Assembly: GCA_019925095.2 (NCBI GenBank)
Contig: CM034389.1
Coordinates: 26,028,935 to 26,092,934 of the forward strand
From: Dendrolimus kikuchii
Taxonomy: Eukaryota > Arthropoda > Insecta > Lepidoptera > Lasiocampidae
DNA length: 64,000 bases
Reading direction: 5' to 3'
Numbering within the stretch: position 1 is the first letter of the stretch; each line of letters opens with the position of its first letter. A program made the position numbers and the translations under genes. Below are positions 62,101 to 64,000 of the stretch, one piece after another. The notes under the pieces were generated by a model. That model was given only the letters and a program-made list of their open reading frames with translations. It searched no databases and was not told the origin of the DNA.

Positions 62101-62339
62101 TAGCCCGCTCAACCACAGAGGCCGTCAATAAATGACAATTTGATTTGATTTTCAGCTCTAACAGGCACAACACAAGGCAGAGCTCTGAACTTACTCATCC
62201 TGCTCCTGCCGGCTGAGCAAAGGGCAACACTACGCGAACTCCTTCGGCTCGCCAGAGAGATCACGGCACGAAGCGACACGAACAAAATGAGCGACCATAA
62301 CGTAGCTATGATCATCGCACCTACTTTGTTCCCGCCGAG
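20114..62339 (+). CDS. conu: Rho GTPase-activating protein, ARHGAP18/conundrum family (10 exons seen, 3' end outside window)
   Basis: The spliced product stimulates GTP hydrolysis by a Rho-type GTPase; the fly ortholog Conundrum is reported as a Moesin-binding Rho1 GAP at the cell cortex. Ten exons join with continuous phase to about 497 residues. Order: conserved N-terminal segment [12 protein letters not shown] (residues 19-30); basic stretch (60-86); Ser/Pro-rich linker (97-190); the family segment with [10 protein letters not shown] (about 294-303); basic patch PPKKKRK (314-320); RhoGAP domain from about 323. RhoGAP landmarks are GLLRVPG with the arginine finger R370, [13 protein letters not shown] with the conserved Lys413 and Arg417, and [11 protein letters not shown] near 486-496. 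The last RhoGAP helices must lie beyond 62339. Family assignment is strong; exact orthology is inferred from memory of the family, not from a search. Confidence 0.88.
20495..20712 (+). mobile_element. chimeric RTE fragment
   Basis: 20495-20575 matches the 3' end of a second RTE type (GTCCACTGCTGGTCGTAGGC, as at 22750). 20576-20712 is RTE-A with an internal deletion that joins CAAATTGATC directly to TGCCTACCCCGC, ending in the (TATG)n tail. Confidence 0.65.
22730..22985 (-). mobile_element. second RTE-type LINE C-terminus
   Basis: The minus frame reads [20 protein letters not shown] and [10 protein letters not shown], the K-W-x-WAGH ... RWS ... VLEW pattern of RTE/BovB reverse transcriptase C-termini. 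Frames are broken; the 3' end holds GCAGTCCATTGCTGGACG. Confidence 0.75.
25160..25505 (+). repeat. tandem pair of a dispersed repeat
   Basis: Two similar ~150-bp units, each with GCAGCG-CATC, GGAAACGAC-TCATTTATCG and ATAAAAAGTATCCTAAGT. The second runs into GACAGACAGACAAAAATTC. Related units occur at 40720-41460 and 53800-54000. Confidence 0.6.
25552..26013 (-). pseudogene. retroelement C-terminal fragment with RPD...D motif
   Basis: A 5'-truncated minus-strand frame of about 153 codons, the longest intact fragment in the upstream half. It contains [32 protein letters not shown], then [20 protein letters not shown] and [15 protein letters not shown]. This C-terminal block is seen after reverse transcriptases in many animal elements (family memory). 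The RPD-x15-D spacing resembles, but does not match exactly, the RPD-x12-14-D/E motif of restriction-like endonucleases in R2-type LINEs. No RT domain is left here. Confidence 0.6.
26359..27264 (+). mobile_element. RTE-A LINE fragment, tandemly duplicated
   Basis: Two head-to-tail copies (26370-26776 and 26777-27264) of [20 protein letters not shown] ... to the stop, with an (ATGT)n tail only after the second. One TSD, TATTTCCATCAA, at 26347-26358 and 27265-27276, brackets the pair. Both share a TGG-to-TAG stop (CTCCGGTAGTTCGGGCAT). The first lacks 11 bp between direct repeats AAAGAATG. Confidence 0.85.
27505..27556. repeat. GT-rich microsatellite
   Basis: Interrupted (GT)n/(CGTGTG)n run. 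No other feature. Confidence 0.7.
27630..27792 (+). mobile_element. S1 retroposon, 5'-truncated
   Basis: Starts within S1 at CCGCCATAACAAGTTGTG and runs to CTGCCTGTCTGCTG and AATAAAAAA. Confidence 0.72.
27905..28105 (+). mobile_element. CR1-like LINE C-terminal remnant
   Basis: Reads [20 protein letters not shown] ... [18 protein letters not shown], the R-x-WNSLP ... FK pattern at the end of CR1/Jockey-type ORF2, then a short tail. Confidence 0.7.
28378..28610 (+). mobile_element. LINE C-terminal remnant split by an S1 fragment
   Basis: AGAAGGTAGTAATACGTACC parallels the LINE segment at 27930. It is interrupted at about 28475-28525 by a minus-strand S1 3' end (T-run, GCCTGAAGTAAGCAAACAGG) and resumes with GTGTCCCACCCTAGACTGCA. 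It lies just 5' of exon 2. Confidence 0.55.
28672..28910 (+). CDS. conu: conu exon 2 (conserved N-terminal segment)
   Basis: A pyrimidine-rich tract and acceptor AATACAG precede 28672; the donor GTTAGT follows 28910. The exon supplies the last two bases of codon 17 and residues 18-96. It begins [16 protein letters not shown], the hallmark N-terminal segment of ARHGAP18/conundrum proteins, then passes through an Arg/Lys-rich predicted helix ([20 protein letters not shown]) to [10 protein letters not shown]. It ends in phase 0, matching exon 3. It is GC-rich compared with the flanking AT-rich intron. An S1 fragment and LINE remnants lie immediately 5'. Confidence 0.88.
30031..30431 (-). mobile_element. 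R1-like GC-rich retroposon 1, longest copy
   Basis: Minus strand, poly(A) at 30031-30040, 5' end GTCCGCGGGGGGCC. A 17-bp perfect TSD, ACGTAAAACCCACTCAT, lies at 30014-30030 and 30432-30448. About 400 bp, noncoding; same family as 9901-10195. Confidence 0.85.
30843..30964 (-). repeat. dispersed repeat terminus
   Basis: ATCCTACTAATATTATAAAC is the reverse of the TTTATAATATTAGTA terminus. The unit reads on through ACTATTGAATGGATTTTGAT and is cut by the S1 copy at 30966. Confidence 0.55.
30966..31274 (+). mobile_element. S1 retroposon, near full length
   Basis: From CGTGCAGGAACGGAGAAAG to CTGACCTCCTGCAGTAAAAAAAA. AAACTT at 30955 and 31271 may be a short TSD. Confidence 0.82.
31628..31772 (-). 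mobile_element. LINE 3' end (GCGATAA hairpin type)
   Basis: GAAAACTCTTTATTGTTCACC, then GGCGGCCTTATCGCTTATAG and CGATCTCTTCCAGGCAACC. Same family as 44820-44885 and 59672-59735. Confidence 0.65.
32960..33160 (+). repeat. dispersed LINE-like 3' segment
   Basis: TTTAGCTAGACGTGTTGCTG and GTTTCTTGCCGTTTCTTCTC recur at 44480-44530. Ends near AATAAAATCTTTTGAATTTG. Confidence 0.5.
33268..33470. other. CpG-rich patch in intron 2
   Basis: CpG-dense GC-rich DNA (GACGGCGAGACGGCGGCGCG) about 2 kb before candidate exon 1B. It may be a regulatory region; no exon with good splice sites was convincing. Confidence 0.3.
34365..34818 (-). mobile_element. RTE-A LINE fragment with 5' filler
   Basis: C-terminal half of RTE-A with (ATGT)n tail. 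TSD GGAACATTTATAC at 34352-34364 and 34819-34831. Between its truncated 5' end (34781) and the TSD lie 37 bp (34782-34818) copied from 35577-35613. Confidence 0.85.
35425..35514 (+). CDS. candidate alternative first coding exon (1B) of conu
   Basis: ATG at 35425 sits in a favourable context (AAAACATG), five codons after an in-frame TAA at 35407-35409. It reads 30 codons, starting [19 protein letters not shown] and ending YIDSL, to a good donor GTATGT at 35515. It ends in phase 0, exactly what exon 3 requires, so 1B-exon 3 would give a protein lacking the exon 1-2 N-terminus. Its Cys- and Lys-rich peptide is not recognised. It could be a chance open frame with a chance donor; the upstream stop plus phase match make it worth testing. 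Confidence 0.35.
37450..37628. mobile_element. 179-bp inverted-repeat element (MITE)
   Basis: Ends GTTAGGGCCGATTTTTCAAT and the near-complement TGAAAAATGGGCCCTAAC; arms of about 45 bp with mismatches. TA on both sides fits a TA-target element. Confidence 0.75.
37643..38175 (+). mobile_element. RTE-A LINE fragment, longest 5' extent
   Basis: Reads [40 protein letters not shown] and on to YPARELP and stop. A 9-bp GGTCTGAAA-type loss near 37899 and loss of the [12 protein letters not shown] region near 37965 break it. It ends after GTGAAGTT without a long ATGT tail. Confidence 0.82.
38423..38911 (+). mobile_element. DNA element D1 with internal palindrome
   Basis: Contains a hairpin-prone CTCGAGCCGTAGGCGAGGG segment between TTGGTGATTACCG and CGGTAATCATCAA, then inverted CAACACACTTGT / GCAAGTGTGTT borders. 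TAACTCACTAGTGAGTTA at 38801-38818 is the core of a 22-bp palindrome. The same element lies inverted at 57752-58250. Confidence 0.75.
39489..39721 (-). mobile_element. RTE-A LINE 3' fragment
   Basis: Encodes [20 protein letters not shown] ... YPARELA with (ATGT)n tail. TSD AACAACATA at 39480-39488 and 39722-39730. Confidence 0.83.
39824..40010 (-). mobile_element. Jockey/CR1-like LINE C-terminus (family 3)
   Basis: Minus frame [34 protein letters not shown], the A-x-x-WNALP motif of LINE ORF2 ends. Different family from 42253 and 60378. Confidence 0.65.
40425..41465 (+). repeat. dispersed repeats interrupted by a LINE 3' end
   Basis: 40430-40620 has CTAGTGGCCCGGCTCGGTTT and ends TTATAATATTAGTATGG. 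A second repeat (40680-40830, GCGACCGCAACGCCATC) is cut by a LINE 3' end and resumes at about 41300-41460 (GTTTTCACGCGATGATCTGA, AGACAAAAATTC). Confidence 0.55.
40838..41298 (+). mobile_element. Jockey-like LINE 3' end, copy 2
   Basis: 5'-truncated copy of the element at 42253: GGACAAGCATTGTAGGACTT, GGAACGCCCTGCCACATACG, the 3' UTR and the tail CAATAAAGAATAAAG. It lacks the S1 insertion, so it shows the empty site near 41070. Confidence 0.8.
41510..41870 (+). repeat. dispersed repeat (GATCTGATGATGGAG)
   Basis: Noncoding repeat with GATCTGATGATGGAGTCGG and GGTGGCCATAGGAACTC. The short open frame over it is not a gene. Confidence 0.45.
42253..43412 (+). mobile_element. Jockey-like LINE C-terminus and 3' UTR, copy 1, with S1 insertion
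   Basis: About 180 codons: [53 protein letters not shown], then [20 protein letters not shown] and [10 protein letters not shown] stop at 42800. The ORF is intact to the stop but lacks the RT catalytic core. The 3' UTR is split by S1 at 42859-43168 and ends CAATAAAGAATAAAG. Confidence 0.82.
42859..43168 (-). mobile_element. S1 retroposon, full length, nested in LINE 3' UTR
   Basis: Complete S1 (T-run, ATTGCAGGAGATCAGCAG to CGTTCCTGCACGG). ATGTATATAT at 42840-42849 and 43177-43186 is a possible TSD in low-complexity DNA. Confidence 0.82.
43915..44290 (+). repeat. dispersed repeat (CTAGCTGAC family), copy 2
   Basis: ACTAGCTGACCCGGCAAACT to CCGTTCTCGAGTTTTAACG; matches 15612-16025. Confidence 0.7.
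44455..45005. repeat. cluster of LINE/SINE 3' ends
   Basis: 44475-44570 repeats 32980-33060. 44820-44885 is the minus GCGATAA-hairpin LINE end (CGGCCTTATCGCTAAAAAGC). 44905-45000 is a SINE-R-like tail (GGACAAGCGTGGCGGGTGTA). Confidence 0.55.
45179..45660. mobile_element. pogo/Tigger-like DNA element, uninterrupted copy
   Basis: 482 bp with ends CAGTGTGAACTC and its diverged complement GAGATTACGCTG, TA on both sides (45177-45178, 45661-45662). It matches 9808-10973 minus the two insertions and shows the empty site TGCTTGTCTTCCATAC at 45250. Confidence 0.78.
46500..47005 (+). repeat. tandem diverged repeat pair
   Basis: Two units (about 46560-46790 and 46800-47005) share GATATCTCCGTCAATTGT / GCGATTTCTCCGTCAATTGT, GTCACGAAGTCAGGATC / GTCACCAAATCAGGATG and GTATACGCGT-CCAGT. 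Noncoding dispersed repeat. Confidence 0.6.
47821..48057 (+). mobile_element. SINE-T, tRNA-headed SINE
   Basis: A box TGGTTGAGCGG (47836-47846) and perfect B box GGTTCGATTCC (47891-47901), then a body with GGTCTGGGTGTCTGGGATCG and tail CGTAACTTGCTTAATTTGGG. TTAAATTACATTTT (47807-47820) and TTAAATTATTTTTT (48058-48071) look like an imperfect TSD. Confidence 0.8.
48535..48837 (+). mobile_element. S1 retroposon, full length
   Basis: CGTGCAGGAACGGAGAAAG to GCTGAACTCCTGCAATAAAA. No clear TSD. Confidence 0.82.
49490..49875 (+). mobile_element. RTE-A LINE fragment, intact frame
   Basis: Frame [20 protein letters not shown] ... YPARELA is open with the TGG (Trp) intact. ATTATTCG before and after may be an 8-bp TSD. 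(ATGT)n tail at the right. Confidence 0.82.
50377..50501 (+). CDS. conu: conu exon 3 (Ser/Pro-rich linker)
   Basis: Acceptor TTGTTGCAG ends at 50376 and donor GTAAGG starts at 50502. It encodes residues 97-137 ([20 protein letters not shown] ... PPDF) and two bases of Val138. It is rich in Ser, Pro and Gly with S/T-P sites (ATPD, GSPP, ATPP), as expected for a disordered linker. Phase 0 in, phase 2 out, both matching its neighbours. Confidence 0.85.
51351..51496. mobile_element. 146-bp MITE with 19-bp perfect inverted ends
   Basis: CCGCAAGAGTTAACTTGAG at 51351-51369 and its exact complement at 51478-51496. The centre is CpG-rich. It ends 64 bp before exon 4. Confidence 0.8.
51561..51736 (+). 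CDS. conu: conu exon 4 (Pro/Ser/Ala-rich linker)
   Basis: Acceptor CCGTTTGCAG ends at 51560 and donor GTGGGC begins at 51737. It encodes the end of Val138 through residue 196: a Pro/Ala/Arg-rich, probably disordered stretch with RTPSAP, RHSPPA and SHSPPL, then [19 protein letters not shown], which reads like the start of a structured segment. It is very GC-rich, and the antisense frame is open only because of that composition. A 146-bp inverted-repeat element lies 64 bp upstream. Confidence 0.87.
52584..52689 (+). CDS. conu: conu exon 5
   Basis: Acceptor TATTTCAG ends at 52583 and donor GTAAGT starts at 52690. It completes Glu197 and encodes [20 protein letters not shown] and the following residues to NDPF (about 231), with two bases of Ile232. 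Both phases fit exons 4 and 6. It is less GC-rich than exons 4 and 8. No named domain is recognised here beyond the family's region upstream of RhoGAP. Confidence 0.86.
52758..52839. mobile_element. small inverted-repeat element in intron 5, copy 1
   Basis: AACGCAATTTTGTATG at 52758-52773 and exact complement at 52824-52839. The right side extends through TAACTTGCACGTGATCGAG. Confidence 0.65.
52952..53084 (+). mobile_element. RTE-A LINE 3' fragment, shortest
   Basis: About 130 bp of the C-terminal coding end and tail. TSD TACTTATATAC at 52941-52951 and 53085-53095. Confidence 0.82.
53110..54030 (+). repeat. dispersed repeats in intron 5
   Basis: Degenerate units with GGGAT-GAAAGTATCC repeats and an A-rich stretch (53520-53620, many AAAAT-ACCAAAAT units) ending near TTTATAATATTATAATAGG. 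At 53664-53735 CTCGATCACGTGCAAGTTAA is inverted relative to 52790-52866. Confidence 0.55.
54413..54521 (+). CDS. conu: conu exon 6
   Basis: Acceptor ATATTTCAG ends at 54412 and donor GTTAGT starts at 54522. It encodes the end of Ile232 and residues 233-268, [14 protein letters not shown] ... [25 protein letters not shown] holds basic-Ser sites that could be phosphorylated (inference). It ends in phase 0, joining EWPEDESS of exon 7. Confidence 0.85.
55022..55245 (+). mobile_element. SINE-T, diverged
   Basis: GCCTCTGTGGGTGATCGGGC, a degraded B box and GCGTAACTTACTTAATTTGA tail; same layout as 47821-48057. Confidence 0.7.
55483..55725 (-). mobile_element. S1 retroposon, 5' part missing
   Basis: T-run and ATTGCAGGAGATCAGCAG through GGTAGCCATCCAGTCG to CCCTACCACCTGG, then unrelated DNA. 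The open frame over it is not a gene. Confidence 0.75.
56044..56203 (+). CDS. conu: conu exon 7 (LELTALFD segment and basic patch)
   Basis: Acceptor CGTCTCCAG ends at 56043 and donor GTAACA starts at 56204. It encodes residues 269-321 and the first base of Glu322. [16 protein letters not shown] matches the conserved segment that precedes RhoGAP in ARHGAP18/28 (vertebrate LIELTALFD). The exon ends in [11 protein letters not shown], which contains an SV40-type PKKKRK core. The exon is GC-rich. Confidence 0.9.
56320..56998 (+). mobile_element. hAT-like DNA transposon remnant
   Basis: Perfect 12-bp inverted ends AGGGTTGCCAAC (56320-56331) and complement (56987-56998), flanked by AGTCCAAAAT / AGTCCACAAT. 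Inside, 56492-56580 reads [20 protein letters not shown], matching the C-terminal dimerisation motif of hAT transposases (family memory). The rest of the transposase is lost. Confidence 0.75.
57202..57368 (+). CDS. conu: conu exon 8 (RhoGAP start, arginine finger)
   Basis: Acceptor AATCGCAG ends at 57201 and donor GTGACT starts at 57369. It completes Glu322 and encodes 323-377, opening the RhoGAP domain ([12 protein letters not shown] ...). GLLRVPG holds the catalytic arginine finger, R370, in the same position as the GLLRIPG of vertebrate ARHGAP18. It is strongly GC-rich with GC-ending codons. It ends in phase 0 after KHK, matching IEALCQLIE in exon 9. Confidence 0.92.
57752..58250 (-). mobile_element. 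DNA element D1, inverted copy
   Basis: Near-identical reverse complement of 38423-38911, including the palindrome core TAACTCACTAGTGAGTTA (57845-57862). Lies in intron 8. Confidence 0.78.
58888..59065 (+). CDS. conu: conu exon 9 (RhoGAP core)
   Basis: Acceptor TGCGTGCAG ends at 58887 and donor GTAAGT starts at 59066. It encodes residues 378-436 and the first base of Ser437. [20 protein letters not shown] is the signature middle of RhoGAP domains, with the conserved Lys413 and Arg417 and the LPQPPL turn. Phase 1 out fits exon 10. The adjacent intron holds a long hairpin about 90 bp downstream of the donor. Confidence 0.93.
59157..59424. repeat. long hairpin (inverted repeat) in intron 9
   Basis: Arms 59157-59263 and 59326-59424, near-perfect complements (ACTTCGTTTTAAAAAAACCG ... 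TCTAAAACATCTTA) except for one short duplication in the left arm; loop about 62 nt. Flanks carry the motif AACCGACTTCAAAAA / GAAGTCGGTT again at 59656. Confidence 0.85.
59425..60030. repeat. dispersed repeats in intron 9
   Basis: 59450-59665 is a noncoding repeat (GGTGTAGACCTACGAAAGG to TTTGAAGTCGGTTAACAAAA). 59672-59735 is the minus GCGATAA LINE end (GCGGCCTTATCGTTAAAAGC). 59840-60010 is a repeat with GGCGCTGGAATCGGGTTC. Confidence 0.5.
60378..60623 (-). mobile_element. Jockey/CR1-like LINE C-terminus (family 4)
   Basis: Minus frame [39 protein letters not shown] and [16 protein letters not shown] stop. The frame is intact, but only the last ~80 codons are present. Confidence 0.7.
60965..61500 (+). 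repeat. dispersed repeats in intron 9, partly duplicated
   Basis: TTCTAGAACCCGATC and CTACCGGTTCTAATTG-GAATC occur twice (60985-61040, 61100-61150). Followed by AT-rich repeat to CCGTTTCGGAGTAGTATGGG. Confidence 0.5.
61598..61842 (+). mobile_element. S1 retroposon, 5'-truncated, before exon 10
   Basis: From CCAACCCACAGCCAGGTGG to TGCTGAACTTCTGCAATAAA. Opposite orientation to the S1 at 62479-62745, with about 190 bp in common. Confidence 0.8.
61882..62126 (-). mobile_element. SINE-T, 29 nt before exon 10
   Basis: Minus strand: head GACGGCCTCTGTGGTTGAGC, B box GGTTCGACTCC, tail to an (ATT)n run. CAATAA at both ends may be a short TSD. Its head abuts the last 29 nt of intron 9. Confidence 0.8.
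62156..62339 (+). CDS. conu: conu exon 10 (Rho[14 protein letters not shown])
   Basis: Acceptor GATTTTCAG ends at 62155 and donor GTAAAT starts at 62340. It completes Ser437 and encodes 438-497 plus two bases. [19 protein letters not shown] and [19 protein letters not shown] are RhoGAP helices; the Asn often seen in APNLF/GPNLL is Thr here, which also occurs in active RhoGAPs (GPTLL). The 184-nt length is not a multiple of 3, so skipping would shift the frame. A SINE ends only 29 nt before the exon and opposed S1 copies flank it. The remaining exon(s) are outside the window. Confidence 0.92.
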
Positions 62340-62478
62340 GTAAATAGCATTTTCAACTAGTTCACTCAAAATATTTATTTATGATACTAGTGCGGTAAAT
62401 TAGTTTTTACAAACGAGTAGACGGATGTTAGCCCGAGACGAAATCGAGGGCTTACCATAGTCACGAGTTTGTGTCATA

Positions 62479-62745
62479 TGATGGAAAGCGGTTACCATCG
62501 CCTATGGACATTTGCAATACCAAAAGTGCTACAAATGCGCTGCCGCTCTCTTAAGGGAGACTGGAACCTGGTCACTAATGCCGGAACACAACTCAATGTT
62601 GTTATGGCGGCATACTCTAGACCACGGGTGGTAGCCATCCAGTCGGGCAAATGCCCTACCACCTAGCTGTGGGTTGTTGTTTCGCCTCTTACGACAGGCC
62701 GCCCGGCCGCAGGGAATTGTATTCTTTCTCCGTTCCTGCACGGAT
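62479..62745 (-). mobile_element. S1 retroposon, 3'-truncated, after exon 10
   Basis: From TGATGGAAAGCGGTTACCAT to CTCCGTTCCTGCACGGA; the poly(A) end is missing. Confidence 0.8.
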
Positions 62746-63929
62746 AAAAATAAAAATTGATTAAAAGCGCACTTAAGGTTCAATTATTCAGCTTATTTAT
62801 TCTCGTAATGAAACTCTTTGGTGGAATAAGTTGATTTTTTACTGCACGGCGTGCGGTAAAATAGGTACTTAAATGAGGGTACCTATTTACCGCAAGTTCT
62901 ATTGCATGGTGCGTAGTTTCAACTTTCGAACAATGTATACAGGCTTCGTAAATACATTTTTTGAGCAATTGTTTAAAAGTAGTAGTAGTTGTTGTTGTAT
63001 GAAATACATGCGGTTGTTGGTTTTTACAAGCTCGTGATTATGTTAAAATTTGTTTACTCGTTTGTAAAAACCAACTTACCGCACTAGTATCATAAATAAC
63101 TATCTTTTTATAATTTTTTATTTGAGCTACAAGATTTTGCAAGGGTTTGACTCTTTGATCAAACCATACATTTTGTACGACAAAATATTTTTTCGAATAA
63201 TTCAGATAATTATCTTGAGATTTAACAAAAAAAGACCCAATTAGTAATACATTTTTGAAAATCATCAAATCGACATATTTCATCCCTGCTACCCATGTTA
63301 GCTACCACAAATGAAAATGTTCGTAATAGAAAAAGTTGGGCGTCTCATCAAAATGCAGTTTTTCACTTTAAATTAGCTCGATAGCAATCAGTAGCAAAAA
63401 TGGACGCTGTTTCCCCGACTATTAATCATTAGGTTTATTACTTAAATTAGATTGTAATTTTTAATTTAGGTGTGGTATAGTTACAGGGTACATTGATTTA
63501 TTATTTGAGATATAAAATTACCTTTGGGTGGTTACAAAAAAATAACCATGAAGGCTAACTAACCTCTAGCCTTCTAAACCTATATTTAAAAAGTTCGGAT
63601 CTGTTCATAATAAATAAATCTTCCCTATAACTATAACCCACACTTTAATTTGAGAATTTTGTGTATTGTATGTATGAGAGTTCGAATTTAACCAGACAAG
63701 GTAATAAGAACATTCTAGATTTTTCATAATTAAATTATTGTTACACGCCGACAAGTGGACGCACACCTGCCTACAATAAAACACACACTTTATCACCTTT
63801 CCGCATTTGGATTTCTTTTGTTTACTTTGTGTTTAAAATTTGTAATTAGAAAAACAGCCTATTGTGTATGTGTGAACTGATTCTAAGAAATTCGATACGC
63901 GGGCGGGCAGCCGTATTGTATCGGTGCAG
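62746..63929 (+). other. conu: conu intron 10: quiet AT-rich stretch
   Basis: No coding or repeat feature recognised with confidence. Two short segments, ACTAGTGCGGTAAATTAG (62390) and TTACCGCACTAGTATCATAA (63077), are inverted and may border an old insertion that includes the S1 copy. Confidence 0.45.
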
Positions 63930-63961
63930 TATAAAGCAATGGCCCAATGTATCGATCGGCA
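63930..63961 (+). promoter_or_regulatory. candidate TATA/initiator core promoter in intron 10
   Basis: TATAAAG at 63930-63936 is followed at the standard spacing by an initiator-like GGCAGTC with A63961 as possible +1, 31 bp from the first T. The DNA around it (63898-63990) is less AT-rich than the rest of the intron. It could drive a short isoform, a nested gene or nothing; the window ends 40 bp later. Confidence 0.3.
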
Positions 63962-64000
63962 GTCAAGCGATAATCAGCAGCAAGACGAGACGTGTGTACA

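Noticed and set aside
1..64000. CRISPR array, prophage, operon or other prokaryotic system
   Set aside because: Spliced exons, pol III SINEs and LINEs show an animal nuclear genome; repeats lack regular spacers.
1..64000. LTR retrotransposon or endogenous virus
   Set aside because: No paired long terminal repeats, primer-binding site, gag/protease or envelope-like frames were seen.

Overview
The window is AT-rich, intron-rich, repeat-dense animal DNA and looks like a moth or butterfly (Lepidoptera) genome. That placement is an inference from the protein sequence, the repeat mix (RTE elements with ATGT tails, tRNA-headed SINEs, poly(A) retroposons, small inverted-repeat elements) and the short GC-rich exons in AT-rich introns. 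No prokaryotic or viral gene, CRISPR array, rRNA or true tRNA gene was seen.

One host gene is well supported: a Rho GTPase-activating protein of the ARHGAP18/28/40 family, called conundrum (conu) in Drosophila. It lies on the + strand from about 20.1 kb to past 62.3 kb and runs off the right edge. Ten coding exons are placed by splice sites and continuous reading phase: 20114-20162, 28672-28910, 50377-50501, 51561-51736, 52584-52689, 54413-54521, 56044-56203, 57202-57368, 58888-59065 and 62156-62339. They encode about 497 residues: a conserved N-terminal segment, a Ser/Pro-rich linker, a basic PPKKKRK patch, and most of a RhoGAP domain with its arginine finger in GLLRVPG (about residue 370). 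A possible alternative first exon at 35425-35514 would join exon 3 in phase and replace the N-terminus.

Layout: 1-20 kb is intergenic or upstream DNA full of mobile elements. 20.1-28.7 kb is exon 1 and intron 1. 28.7-50.4 kb is exon 2 and a 21-kb intron holding retroelement and DNA-element remnants plus candidate exon 1B. 50.4-62.3 kb is the compact exon cluster 3-10. 62.3-64 kb is intron 10, with a candidate core promoter near the right edge.

Most of the sequence is mobile-element debris, and its history can be read from target-site duplications (TSDs). The families seen are: an RTE-like LINE with an (ATGT)n tail (RTE-A, 11 loci); a poly(A) retroposon of about 305 bp (S1, 11 loci); a 3' retroposon beginning GTTTTTGGCGGGAACTG (S2, 4 loci, all with TSDs); a tRNA-headed SINE with an RTE-like tail (SINE-R); a second tRNA-headed SINE (SINE-T); two R1-like GC-rich retroposons; Jockey/CR1-like LINE 3' ends; pogo-like and hAT-like DNA transposon remnants; and several small inverted-repeat elements. 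The most interesting points are same-site and nested insertions with empty-site references inside the window, a 41-nt filler copied next to an RTE insertion, opposed repeats that bracket exon 10 and exons 3-8, and a roughly 100-bp-arm hairpin in intron 9.
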